From the NCBI RefSeq assembly GCF_024721305.1, contig NZ_JAMXOD010000010.1, positions 54,522 through 118,521 of the forward strand: 64,000 nt of DNA, given 5' to 3'. The notes below the pieces were generated by a model. It was given only the letters and a program-made list of their open reading frames with translations, was not told the origin of the DNA and ran no database searches. Shown here piece after piece: positions 17,500 to 25,556 of this stretch. Source of the stretch: Aequitasia blattaphilus (GTDB taxonomy: Bacteria > Bacillota > Clostridia > Lachnospirales > Lachnospiraceae). The position numbers and the translations under genes are program-made. Position 1 is the first letter of the stretch. The number at the start of each line of letters is the position of its first letter.

Positions 17500-18162
17500 A
17501 TGAGTAGAGCAACTGAAGTACTGGCATTACCAATCGTAGACATTAGAAAAGGAAGTCATAAGGGTGTGGCGAAAAACATATTGCTTAATCCCGAGACGGG
17601 AGAACTACATTTGACACTGGAAAAGGAACATCCAGGAGAAGTGGAGTTACTAGGCGTGACAGACATTACAGGAGTGGGAGAGAATTATCTTTTAATTCCC
17701 AGTCAAGAAGTTCTAAAAGGACTTTACACTCATGAGGAGGTTCTTTCTATTTTAAAAAGCAGCTTTGTGCTGTTAGGGGTGGAAGTGGTGGATCAAGTGG
17801 GAAATCAATTAGGAGAGATTTCCGATTTCACCTTAGGTGAAGGAAGGGGAATCGGCAGTATCTTTTTAGACAGCGGACAAGAGATTGAAGGAGGACATAT
17901 CCTGTCGGTATGCCCAGACATTGTGTTTGTCGATATTCGGGAGGGAAGTAAGGCAGTGGAAATCATTCAAAAGGATACTCAGAACACAAAAATCGAGAAG
18001 CAGGAAGAACAAAGCCTGCCAATTGGTCTTGTATTAAAGGAAGACATCCGAAGTGCAGATGGAGAGTTTCAATTGAAAAAGGGAAGTGTGATTACAGAAG
18101 AGGTAATGGAGGAAGCAGAGGCTCATGATGCATTATTGCTGCTGGCTCTTCATGCAGAATAA
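17500..18162 (+). CDS. PRC-barrel-like cytoplasmic protein
   Basis: A 220-residue protein without signal peptide or membrane segment. Two PRC-barrel-like units are suggested: residues ~8-70 (LPIVDIRKGSHKGVAKNILL) and ~92-150 (LLGVEVVDQVGNQLGEISDF). PRC-barrels are small beta modules that dock on partner proteins or RNA. It lies between the NlpC/P60 gene and the DivIVA-like genes with clean ribosome binding sites, so it may belong to a cytoplasmic scaffold that positions the secretion apparatus. That role is inference. Confidence 0.65.
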   Translation: MSRATEVLALPIVDIRKGSHKGVAKNILLNPETGELHLTLEKEHPGEVELLGVTDITGVGENYLLIPSQEVLKGLYTHEEVLSILKSSFVLLGVEVVDQVGNQLGEISDFTLGEGRGIGSIFLDSGQEIEGGHILSVCPDIVFVDIREGSKAVEIIQKDTQNTKIEKQEEQSLPIGLVLKEDIRSADGEFQLKKGSVITEEVMEEAEAHDALLLLALHAE

Positions 18163-18187
18163 ATAAGAGGAAGGGAGTGTAAGAATC

Positions 18188-18685
18188 ATGGAGTTTGAAG
18201 AAGAACGAAGGGGATACAACAAGGAACAGGTTGATGAATACATTACCACACTTCGGGATGAATACCAAAATCTTTTGAAAGAGCTTCAGGCAGGAACAGA
18301 GGCTATAGAAGATTTAAAGCGAAGCAAAAGAAGAATGTCGGACAAGCTGGAAAGCCTTCAAAAAGAGAAAAAAGAATTGTCTCAGCAGGTGGAGCAAATG
18401 AGATTAACAGAAAACACATCCTATAGTGAAGCTATCGCCTCTGCTCTTGTGACAGCAGAAATATCGGCACAGCAGATTATTGCAAAGGCAAAAAAGGAGG
18501 CAAGACTTATTGGGGATGCAGCGACAAGAGATTTAAGTGACATTATACAGGCTAAGCAGGAAGCCCTGGATGAGATTAAACAGGTATCCGGGAAACTTTT
18601 CAAGCTGCTGAGAGAAGAGGAAGCGCTAAAGGCTGAAAGAGTGTCCATGCCAAATCCTTTCAGGGAGGGAAAAAAGGAGGAATAA
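18188..18685 (+). CDS. DivIVA-like coiled-coil protein
   Basis: A 165-residue protein starting with a DivIVA-like segment (FEEERRGYNKEQVDEYITTL), followed by continuous predicted coiled coil (~25-150). DivIVA proteins bind curved or polar membrane and recruit partners. AAGGGAG precedes the ATG. It is the first of three consecutive DivIVA-like genes ahead of the sipW-like peptidase, which suggests a dedicated localisation scaffold for the surface structure. Confidence 0.72.
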   Translation: MEFEEERRGYNKEQVDEYITTLRDEYQNLLKELQAGTEAIEDLKRSKRRMSDKLESLQKEKKELSQQVEQMRLTENTSYSEAIASALVTAEISAQQIIAKAKKEARLIGDAATRDLSDIIQAKQEALDEIKQVSGKLFKLLREEEALKAERVSMPNPFREGKKEE

Positions 18686-18689
18686 TTCG

Positions 18690-18887
18690 ATGAGCATAGA
18701 AGAGAAAATGAAATTTACTAAGGTAAAGAATGGAGAGCTGTATCTATCGGAAGAAGTAGATTCTTATGTGAATAGCCTAAGAACCTCCTATGCAGAATTA
18801 ATGGAAGAAGAAAAGCAGCTGCAAAGGCGACTGAAGCTCTTGTCAAATGAGCTTTTGAAACTGCTAAAGGAGGAAGTGGCGGAATGA
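18690..18887 (+). CDS. Short DivIVA-N-like protein
   Basis: A 65-residue protein whose core (FTKVKNGELYLSEEVDSYVN) is clearly paralogous to the start of the next gene (FTKIRNGKMYLAEEVDLYIN). It has only the membrane-targeting-like head and one short coiled coil. AAAGGAGG lies upstream, and it overlaps the next gene by 4 nt, so it is translated in the operon rather than being a broken fragment. It may modulate assembly of the longer paralogue. Confidence 0.68.
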   Translation: MSIEEKMKFTKVKNGELYLSEEVDSYVNSLRTSYAELMEEEKQLQRRLKLLSNELLKLLKEEVAE

Positions 18888-19603
18888 CTGAGTTTACAAA
18901 GATTCGAAACGGAAAAATGTATTTGGCCGAGGAGGTGGATCTTTACATCAACATGCTCAAGGATTCCTATACAGAAACAGTGGAAGAAGGAGAGCATTTG
19001 CAGGAACAGCTAAAGCAGGAGAGAACCCTCCACTACGAGGAGCAGAAGGAGTTACAGCAGCTACTTATAAAGGAACAGGATACCAGAAGAAAGGTAGAAG
19101 AGGAAGTAAAAGCCCTTCGTGTGGAAAGAGGAAAAGAAGGGGAAGCCGATATCTTGTATGAGGCACAGATAGCAGAATTAAAGAAAGCTTTGGAGCAACT
19201 TCAAATGGACTGTCAAAGAATTCAAGAGGAGAAAGAAGAGCAGGAGAGGGAAATCAAACAGCTTACACAGAAGTTGAGTCAAAAAACACCAGTTGAGTAT
19301 GTGGATTCCAGAGCAGAGAGATATATCAGCCTGATTGATCGGGCAGCTCAGATGGCAGAAGACTATGTAAAGGATATTGAAGAAAGAGCAGAGGAACAGT
19401 TAAGAAGTTCCAGAAACCAGGCCTTTGAGATTATCCGGGAGGCGAAGGAAGAGTCAGAGGGTATGGTAGAAGAGGCAGAAGAAAAAGTACAGGATATCTT
19501 AAAAGCAGCCAGAGAAGAGTATGGGGAAATACGTGCACTGATTGAAAAATCCAGTCAGGAGTACGCAAAGCTTTCCGAGGCAGAGAGAGAACTGGGGTTT
19601 TGA
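18884..19603 (+). CDS. DivIVA-like coiled-coil protein, long paralogue
   Basis: A 239-residue protein with the FTKIRNGKMYLAEEVDLYIN head followed by long Glu/Lys/Gln-rich coiled coil (~30-235). The later part (AEDYVKDIEERAEEQLRSS) is like other DivIVA or ATP-synthase-b-like helices. It starts within the stop of the 65-residue paralogue (ATGA overlap). Its position directly before the signal peptidase gene fits a scaffold for localised secretion. Confidence 0.72.
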   Translation: MTEFTKIRNGKMYLAEEVDLYINMLKDSYTETVEEGEHLQEQLKQERTLHYEEQKELQQLLIKEQDTRRKVEEEVKALRVERGKEGEADILYEAQIAELKKALEQLQMDCQRIQEEKEEQEREIKQLTQKLSQKTPVEYVDSRAERYISLIDRAAQMAEDYVKDIEERAEEQLRSSRNQAFEIIREAKEESEGMVEEAEEKVQDILKAAREEYGEIRALIEKSSQEYAKLSEAERELGF

Positions 19604-19633
19604 AGAAAATAAACCATGAAAGGGGGAGAAGAG

Positions 19634-20356
19634 ATGGCAAAAAGTTTGGAAGAGATTGAAGCCGCCTTTCGGAATCAATATCAAAAAGATAAGAAAAATC
19701 CAGAGGAAGAGATAAAAGAAGAAAAAGTTGAAAAGGCAGCCATGAAGGAAGCCATCACAGAAGAGGGGGAAGGGGAATCAAAAGTAACAGAAACCGTAAC
19801 AGAGAAGAAACCTGAAAAAGCAGGACGTGCTGCCATTATATCAGACATTATTTTTTACTTTGCATTAATCGCTATGGTGGTTTGTGCGGTTCTATTTTCC
19901 AGAGGAGCCTTTGGAACCCAGACCTTTGGAGGGTACCGATTCTATGAGGTCTTAACCACCTCCATGGAAAGCGTATACCCGAGGGGAAGCTTGGTGTTGA
20001 TAAAAAAGACAGAGGCCAGTGAGCTAGTGGTAGGAGATGACATTACCTTTGCAAAGGACTCCAGCAACTTGATTACCCATCGGATTATTGAGATAAAGGA
20101 GGACTATGAAGGAAGTGGAAAGAGAGCCTTTGTGACCAAAGGAGTGGACAACGCAACGGCAGATGCAGATGTGGTTCTTGCTGATAACGTTATGGGAAAA
20201 GTCACGAAGGGAATTCCAAGGATGGGGGCGGCTCTGAGCTGGATAGGAAGTAACCTGTGGCTAATTATAGTTCTGTTTTTATCCTTAATGGCATTTTCCT
20301 TTTTTATAAAAATCTTTTGGAGGGAGAGTAAGAAAGAAAAGATAAAAAAGAACTAA
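19634..20356 (+). CDS. sipW: SipW-type (ER-type) signal peptidase I
   Basis: A 240-residue protein with a charged cytoplasmic N-terminus (~1-65), a membrane segment (~68-90), the catalytic domain, and a second C-terminal membrane segment (~205-228). S110 in TTSMESVYPRGSLVL is the nucleophile, and H149 in LITHRIIEI replaces the lysine of ordinary bacterial peptidases, giving the Ser-His dyad of SipW/ER-type enzymes. SipW enzymes process TasA-like fibre proteins. Two downstream products have matching leaders (GTFAWQA at 20487; GTLTWRG at 26705). The ATG at 19634 follows AGGGGGAG; an upstream ATG at 19616 overlaps that site. Confidence 0.88.
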   Translation: MAKSLEEIEAAFRNQYQKDKKNPEEEIKEEKVEKAAMKEAITEEGEGESKVTETVTEKKPEKAGRAAIISDIIFYFALIAMVVCAVLFSRGAFGTQTFGGYRFYEVLTTSMESVYPRGSLVLIKKTEASELVVGDDITFAKDSSNLITHRIIEIKEDYEGSGKRAFVTKGVDNATADADVVLADNVMGKVTKGIPRMGAALSWIGSNLWLIIVLFLSLMAFSFFIKIFWRESKKEKIKKN

Positions 20357-20373
20357 GAAGAGAGATAAAAAGC

Positions 20374-20445
20374 AGGATTCAAATAGAAATAAATAAAGGA
20401 GGATGAATGTAAAAGTATAGAGAGTTTTGAATCCTATTTTTTACA
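20374..20445 (+). promoter_or_regulatory. Possible attenuator and internal promoter between sipW and the TasA-like gene
   Basis: AGGATTCAAA (20374-20383) pairs with TTTGAATCCT (20426-20435) and is followed by ATTTTTTAC, an intrinsic-terminator-like structure with an unusually long loop of about 42 nt. The loop contains AAAGGAGG abutting ATGAATG and a stop after a few codons. TTTGAA followed at ~16 nt by TATTAT downstream may be an internal promoter. Together these could raise fibre-protein output relative to the peptidase. Confidence 0.4.
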
Positions 20446-20486
20446 TATATTATAAAGAAACTTAAAATAAACAAGGAGGAAGTAAC

Positions 20487-22436
20487 ATGAAAAACAAGCA
20501 TAAAAAAGTGGTTTCAGGAGTCACAGCCATCTGTTGTGCAGCAGCAGTACTGGTTGCAGGAACTTTTGCATGGCAGGCAATTGCCAATGCAATTAACCCC
20601 TTTAGTGATGCAGAGGTAACGGGAGGGTCAGGAGGAAATCTCCATGATGACTTTGACAGTAAAACAGGAACAAAGAAGATTTACGTAGAAAATACCGGAG
20701 ATGCTGATATATTTGTCCGGGTGAAATTAGAAGAGGTCTTTGTAAAGGATAGTGCAAAAGCACCAACGACCCCGGACTGGAAGCTGCATATCCCAGCCGG
20801 TAAGAAAGTAGCAGACTGTGAGGGGACCGATCAGTTCCATGGTATCTATGGAGATGCTTTTACATGGACTATGGGAAGCAGTGATGCCTATAGCTACAAA
20901 TCCATTGTGGATTCTGATGAATGGAAGGCAGCTGTGGTAAAGGATGATACAGAAGCCACCAGAAAAGCTCAGGATCAGTTAGTGGGAGATGCCTTAGGAA
21001 GTGCAACCAGTGGATCAACCATAGTAAAGCTAGGGGATGCCAAAACAACAGAAAAGACAGCACCTGCTTGTAGTGTTATTACCATGAAGGAATATACAGA
21101 AAAAAGTGATGCCGATAAGCAAACCTTTAGCGGATGGGTTTATGACGTAGATGGATATGCTTACTGGTCACAGCCTTTAGCAAAGGATGGAACCACAGGT
21201 CTTCTATTGAACGGTGTTACTTTGCCAACAGAAAACAGTGAGACCTACTACTATGCCATTAATGCAACTATGGAATACGTAGATGGTAAAGATATCGCAG
21301 CCTGGACAGGAGTAGGAGAGGACGGAGAGCGTACCCTTACCTTAAATGGAAAGGATCAGATGACGGCTTCTAAAAATGATAAAGGAGAGAAGATTAAATC
21401 TGGTTCTCAGGTAGGAAACACTACGATAGAAGGAAGCACCAATGCCAAGTCAATGCTAAACATGATTGCAGGTAATGTGAAGGATTTAGAAACCACGGAT
21501 GCACCAAAGAATCTCAACATAGGAGATAAGGTCAGTGCACCTACAATTAAAGATAAGGATGGAAATACAGTAGCCATTACTCAGTGGGAAAGCAGTAATC
21601 CAAGTGCAGTAGAGGTGGATTCAAAAACAGGAGAAATGACGGTAAAAGGAACGGGAACGGCAACCATTACCGGAAAAGACAAGGATGGAAATGAAGTAAC
21701 CTTTGAGGTAACGGTAACAGACCAGCTAACACCAGAGAGTGAAAGTGTAACGGTAACAGCAGGAGGAAGTACCGATCTTCCAAGTATTAAGGATGCCCAA
21801 GGAAAAGTAGTGGATCCAAAGAACCTCACCTGGACCAGCAGTGACAGCAGTAAGGTAACAGTGGATGGAGGAACTGGAAAGGTTACAGGAGTGGCAGCAA
21901 CAGAGACTCCGGTAAAGATTACGGGAACAGATGGAAATGGTAACAAAGCAGAGTTTACCGTTACCGTAGGGGCAGCCCAAAAGACAGCAACCCAAAAGCT
22001 GGATGAAGCAGTGGTAGAGAAGTACCAGGCTGAACCAACGATGAAAGAGGGTTGTAAGATTGCAGATGATCAGCAGTGGCCAAACACCACAATTATTCCT
22101 TACTATACAGAAGATCCTCTGATGAACAGTCAGGATTTTGGAACCATTGAAGATAATTATGGAGTGATAGAGCTGACGAAGCTTTTAAAGGAAAGCGAAT
22201 ATAGCAAGGATGTTACCTTTGCAGCAGGAGAAAGAATTGTAAAAATAGAAAATGGAAGTCTTTATATTTGGTATTTACCAGACTACGACGATTTTGAAGA
22301 TGGTGGAACAAACGAAGGTTATCATCCAGAAGGAACAATTATAGCGACTTATACGGATCCGGTGACAAAGGAGACCGCATCTAAGAATATCAAGATAGGA
22401 ATCTGGTATAAGGGAACCATTCTTGGAAGAGATTAG
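20487..22436 (+). CDS. TasA/CalY-like exported fibre protein with two Big2 domains
   Basis: A 649-residue protein. The leader ends with GTFAWQAIANAINPFSD, typical of SipW-processed TasA/camelysin-like proteins, and the next ~250 residues (KIYVENTGDADIFVRVKLEE...) resemble the TasA-type beta sandwich. Two bacterial Ig-like (Big2) domains follow at ~338-412 (ITQWESSNPSAVEVDSKTG) and ~413-496 (LTWTSSDSSKVTVDGGTG), then an unassigned ~150-residue tail. No LPxTG-like anchor is present. It likely forms or caps an extracellular fibre. Its position between sipW and the DGR target suggests these three act together. Confidence 0.8.
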   Translation: MKNKHKKVVSGVTAICCAAAVLVAGTFAWQAIANAINPFSDAEVTGGSGGNLHDDFDSKTGTKKIYVENTGDADIFVRVKLEEVFVKDSAKAPTTPDWKLHIPAGKKVADCEGTDQFHGIYGDAFTWTMGSSDAYSYKSIVDSDEWKAAVVKDDTEATRKAQDQLVGDALGSATSGSTIVKLGDAKTTEKTAPACSVITMKEYTEKSDADKQTFSGWVYDVDGYAYWSQPLAKDGTTGLLLNGVTLPTENSETYYYAINATMEYVDGKDIAAWTGVGEDGERTLTLNGKDQMTASKNDKGEKIKSGSQVGNTTIEGSTNAKSMLNMIAGNVKDLETTDAPKNLNIGDKVSAPTIKDKDGNTVAITQWESSNPSAVEVDSKTGEMTVKGTGTATITGKDKDGNEVTFEVTVTDQLTPESESVTVTAGGSTDLPSIKDAQGKVVDPKNLTWTSSDSSKVTVDGGTGKVTGVAATETPVKITGTDGNGNKAEFTVTVGAAQKTATQKLDEAVVEKYQAEPTMKEGCKIADDQQWPNTTIIPYYTEDPLMNSQDFGTIEDNYGVIELTKLLKESEYSKDVTFAAGERIVKIENGSLYIWYLPDYDDFEDGGTNEGYHPEGTIIATYTDPVTKETASKNIKIGIWYKGTILGRD

Positions 22437-22456
22437 CAGAGGAAGGAGTATTAAGA

Positions 22457-24652
22457 ATGATCAAAAAAATGAAATTAAAGAAAGGAACGGCACTGCTACT
22501 GACAGGTGTATTGGCAATAAGTGGGATAATTGCAGCAATTGGAGCAACACTAGCGGCAACCCCTATTAACTGGACAGCTACAGTACCAGAGGGGGCACCA
22601 GCAAATGTACGATTTCATGTAGATGCAGCTGGTCTTAAGGACGAAAAGGGAAAAGAACTCTCCGTTTCAGCGTCTGGCGTATCCACATGGGGAAGCAGTG
22701 ACGCGACTATTGCCCGCGTGAAAGGGCGTGACGAAGGAAAAGGAACATATTTGGCAGTAAAGCCAGGAGTCTTTGTGGCTTACCGCAGTACCCTTGAAGG
22801 ACAATTAGGTGGTACAACAGCCATGGTCTATGATTCCACCAAGCCCTATACCTACACCGTAGCTAAAAACCATTCCGTGATTAAGGATAAAGGGGGAACG
22901 GATACCATTCCCCTTACAATGAAAGACATGAATGATAAGGAAATCACAGATGCAGTGGCATGGTCTTCTGATGATACCAGTGTGGCAACGGTTCATGAGA
23001 GTACTGGTACTATTACTGCAGTAGGAGAGGAAGGACTAGCCAATATCGCCGGAAAGTTTACTGACTGTTATGGCCAGCCCCAGAAGATTCAGTACTCAGT
23101 AGTGGTAGGAAGAATTGTAGCAAGTGATGTGGTAGGCCCTGATGGAAATGGCAAGTATTGGACACCAATGGAAGCACCAAAGAACATCTGGCGGGAAGCG
23201 GATGAAGATGGAAATCCAAAGGAGCCGGCAAGCTACATCTATGATGAGAATAATCCTCTTACAGGAGAAGATAGTACTCCTGCAATAAAGGGAGAGGATG
23301 GAAAGTACTATGTGGAGCTGGAAGATAGTAAAAACATCTATGAACCAGTCAAAGAAGATGGAACGATAGATGAGGGAACTAAAATCTGGGGTGGACTAGA
23401 CCTTAAACCTGGAAATGAAGATGACAAGGAAGTCAAGAACTTTGGAACCAAGATCAGTCCGGATTATTGGGCAGACTTCAATGAAAACATCTATGGTCAA
23501 ATCAGCAGAACGACAGGTAAAACCAGCACCTTAACTGGTGGAGGAATTGATGAGGATCCCCTAACAGATCCAGTGAAGCCGATTCTGGATAACACAGCCA
23601 CAGATGGACACTACTACTTTGGGCCACTAACTGATAGTGATGGAGTTTCTTATTACATAGGAGATGACTGGAAGGAGGGTGGAACAGGAGATGGCATCTT
23701 AAATACAGATCATTCCGCAATCCCTCATAGCAGCGATCTTATTTACTACCGAAATGAGGATGGGTCAATGGATACAGAAAAGCCAGTCACTGAGATTCCA
23801 GCAAGCAGCATTGTATTAGGAACACCAGTGAGCGATACCATTGGATTGGGAGAGAAGGAAGGTTCCCCCAGCATCACTGTACTGCCAAATGATACGACAA
23901 ATCAGACCGTGGTATGGAGCAGCTCCGACACAAGTGTTGCAACAGTAGATGCAGACACAGGAGAAGTTACAGGAGTAGCAGATGGAACGGCAACCATAAC
24001 GGCAACCATCACCAATAAAAATGGCACCACAGTGGCATCCTCCTATGCCATAACGGTAAAGGATCCTTGGGGAGGAATTGGAAAGGTACCAGGAGAAACT
24101 TTTACAGCAAGTGGAAAAGAATGGACGATCTTAAAGGTAGATGGGAATGGAAATGCCTTGGTAGTTACCAAGTATCTTCAAGGTACCTCACAGTTTAATC
24201 CGACAGAAGGTGCAGGAAATGCTTATGTCAGCAGCACCTTAAGGACGACTATGAATAACTTTTATAGCACTCTGGAAACCAGTGACACTGCATCAAAGAA
24301 TTCGGGAGAGAGGGCAAAGATCTGGATTACCGATTTGGCACAGCCTTCAAACTTCCTGAATAACACTCCAGCATACAATGCAGCAGGAGGCTTATCAGCA
24401 GTAGACTCGGGAGGCCTAAAAACCTGTTTCCCTCTGAGCTATCAAGAGGCTAACACTTATTTTAGTTCAAATGCAGCAAGGGTGGCCTATCAAGAGGGTG
24501 CATCCTCAAGCTATTCTTATTTTCTGCGCTCGCCGGGCTCTGCTTCTCATTATGCAGCAATTGTCTATATTTCGGGGGCGCTTTACGATACTTTTAATTA
24601 TGTTACTTCTACCCTTGGCGTGCGTCCCGCTTTATGGATTAAACTGCCCTAA
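22457..24652 (+). CDS. DGR target: exported Big2 protein with C-terminal variable C-type-lectin-like domain
   Basis: A 731-residue exported protein: leader (LLLTGVLAISGIIAAIGATLA), Big2-like domains at ~131-218 and ~445-536 (VVWSSSDTSVATVDADTG), then a C-terminal domain from ~553 (GKEWTILKVDGNGNALVV) to the end, DUF6273-like, a C-type-lectin-type fold common in Firmicute DGR targets. The last 45 residues contain the variable repeat, matching the template at 25313-25430 apart from mainly A-site changes. Invariant framework residues LRSPGSAS and LGVRPALWI surround variable positions. No sortase motif is present, so it is either released or held by the fibre. It lies directly upstream of avd, as in classical DGRs. 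Confidence 0.92.
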   Translation: MIKKMKLKKGTALLLTGVLAISGIIAAIGATLAATPINWTATVPEGAPANVRFHVDAAGLKDEKGKELSVSASGVSTWGSSDATIARVKGRDEGKGTYLAVKPGVFVAYRSTLEGQLGGTTAMVYDSTKPYTYTVAKNHSVIKDKGGTDTIPLTMKDMNDKEITDAVAWSSDDTSVATVHESTGTITAVGEEGLANIAGKFTDCYGQPQKIQYSVVVGRIVASDVVGPDGNGKYWTPMEAPKNIWREADEDGNPKEPASYIYDENNPLTGEDSTPAIKGEDGKYYVELEDSKNIYEPVKEDGTIDEGTKIWGGLDLKPGNEDDKEVKNFGTKISPDYWADFNENIYGQISRTTGKTSTLTGGGIDEDPLTDPVKPILDNTATDGHYYFGPLTDSDGVSYYIGDDWKEGGTGDGILNTDHSAIPHSSDLIYYRNEDGSMDTEKPVTEIPASSIVLGTPVSDTIGLGEKEGSPSITVLPNDTTNQTVVWSSSDTSVATVDADTGEVTGVADGTATITATITNKNGTTVASSYAITVKDPWGGIGKVPGETFTASGKEWTILKVDGNGNALVVTKYLQGTSQFNPTEGAGNAYVSSTLRTTMNNFYSTLETSDTASKNSGERAKIWITDLAQPSNFLNNTPAYNAAGGLSAVDSGGLKTCFPLSYQEANTYFSSNAARVAYQEGASSSYSYFLRSPGSASHYAAIVYISGALYDTFNYVTSTLGVRPALWIKLP
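24514..24634 (+). repeat. DGR variable repeat (VR)
   Basis: A 121-nt copy at the 3' end of the target gene aligned with the 118-nt TR at 25313-25430. I count 22 substitutions, 19 at TR adenines, plus one extra 3-nt codon in VR within the AAT run. The three non-adenine changes are all G to T (TGG to TTT, AGT to ATT). The 3' ends share GGCGTGCGTCCCG, the GC-rich part expected for initiation of mutagenic homing, after which the sequences diverge. Confidence 0.95.
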
Positions 24653-24731
24653 TTAATCATTACTCTTCTATCTTCAAATCTTAAATCATTCAAAAGGCGT
24701 GAAGAAGGGAAAAGGTAAACATAAGAGAAAT

Positions 24732-24781
24732 CACCGTGGGTAAAGCCACGGTGCAGTCCCCGCCGTAAGGCGGGTGGCTGC
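24732..24781 (+). other. Tandem hairpins between DGR target and avd
   Basis: Hairpin 1: CACCGTGG (24732-24739) with CCACGGTG (24746-24753), loop GTAAAG. Hairpin 2: CCCGCC (24759-24764) with GGCGGG (24769-24774), GNRA-type loop GTAA, extended outward by GCAG/CTGC and a bulged T to 12 pairs (24753-24781). No U run follows, so this is not an intrinsic terminator. Some DGRs have a hairpin or cruciform downstream of VR that promotes homing; this pair is farther from VR (about 100 nt), so that role is speculative. Confidence 0.7.
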
Positions 24782-24802
24782 AAAAAATGGAAGGAGACTG
24801 AG

Positions 24803-25210
24803 ATGTCGGAACAGGAAAAAAGTGAATTGCTTATTATAACGAAAGCAAAGGATTTATGTAGCTATGTCATGGTAATTACGGAGAAGTGTCCGAAACGATT
24901 TCGATTTACCTACGTAAGCCGTTTGCAAAATCTGGCATTGGAAGTAGTAGAGCATATATACAGAGCCAATGATATATTTCTGGGAGGTGTGGATGTACAA
25001 CATAACTATGAGAGAAGACTTGCCCATCAAAGACAGGCGTTTACAGACCTTCGATTGTTGGGGTATATGACACAGGCCTCGTTGGAGCAAAAATGTATCA
25101 TTGCCAAACAATATGAGATGATTTCCAGACAGGTCTTCGATTGTCAAAACCTGCTGGGGGCATGGATGAACAGTGATAAAAGAAGAATGATGAAACAAAA
25201 AAATAATTGA
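24803..25210 (+). CDS. avd: DGR accessory variability determinant (Avd), four-helix bundle
   Basis: A 135-residue, all-helical, lysine/arginine-rich protein with the spacing of four long helices and a basic C-terminus (NSDKRRMMKQKNN). The segments FRFTYVSRLQNLALEVVEHIYRAND and RRLAHQRQAFTDLRLLGYM, quoted in parts, are typical of the 23S-rRNA-IVP/four-helix-bundle family to which Avd belongs. Avd pentamers bind the reverse transcriptase and template RNA and are required for mutagenic cDNA synthesis. AAGGAG lies upstream of the ATG. Its place between target and TR matches the classical target-avd-TR-RT order. Confidence 0.9.
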   Translation: MSEQEKSELLIITKAKDLCSYVMVITEKCPKRFRFTYVSRLQNLALEVVEHIYRANDIFLGGVDVQHNYERRLAHQRQAFTDLRLLGYMTQASLEQKCIIAKQYEMISRQVFDCQNLLGAWMNSDKRRMMKQKNN

Positions 25211-25312
25211 GAAGAGATTCAAAGTGTGTTACGAGATAAAAGCAATATAAGGAGTTTTTATCCGGTAAGTCCCTTTGAATAGGGATAGGGAAATGATTGT
25301 ATGGGCAGCACG

Positions 25313-25430
25313 TTCTTATTGGCTGCGCTCGCCGGGCTCTGCATCTAATAATGCAACAAATGTCAATAGTTCGGGGGCGCTTAACAATAATAATAATGTT
25401 AATAATACAAATGGCGTGCGTCCCGATTTA
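25313..25430 (+). ncRNA. DGR template repeat (TR) within the non-coding template RNA
   Basis: This lies in the 346-bp gap between avd and the reverse transcriptase (25211-25556). Read in the VR frame, TR encodes YWLRSPGSAS then an Asn-rich run ending NGVRPDL; the excess AAT/AAC codons are the usual DGR template design, because A mutagenesis of AAY codons spreads over many residues without stops. The region upstream (25211-25312) includes a small hairpin TCCCT/AGGGA. The downstream spacer (25431-25556) includes AAGGAG/CTCCTT; such TR-RT spacers are needed for template RNA function in studied DGRs. Confidence 0.94.
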
Positions 25431-25556
25431 CTCTCATTGCTAGAAACCTGATTCTAAGTGGAAGGGTCTGTGCGCAGAGTAAAGGAGTCATTCTCCTTTT
25501 CGGCAATGCTGGAAAAAAATTGTGGATGATAGCAGAGACGTTGTTTAGATACATGG

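Noticed and set aside
24732-24781. Intrinsic terminator between the target gene and avd
   Set aside because: Strong stems but no following U tract on either useful strand; the sequence after is GCTGCAAAAAATGG.
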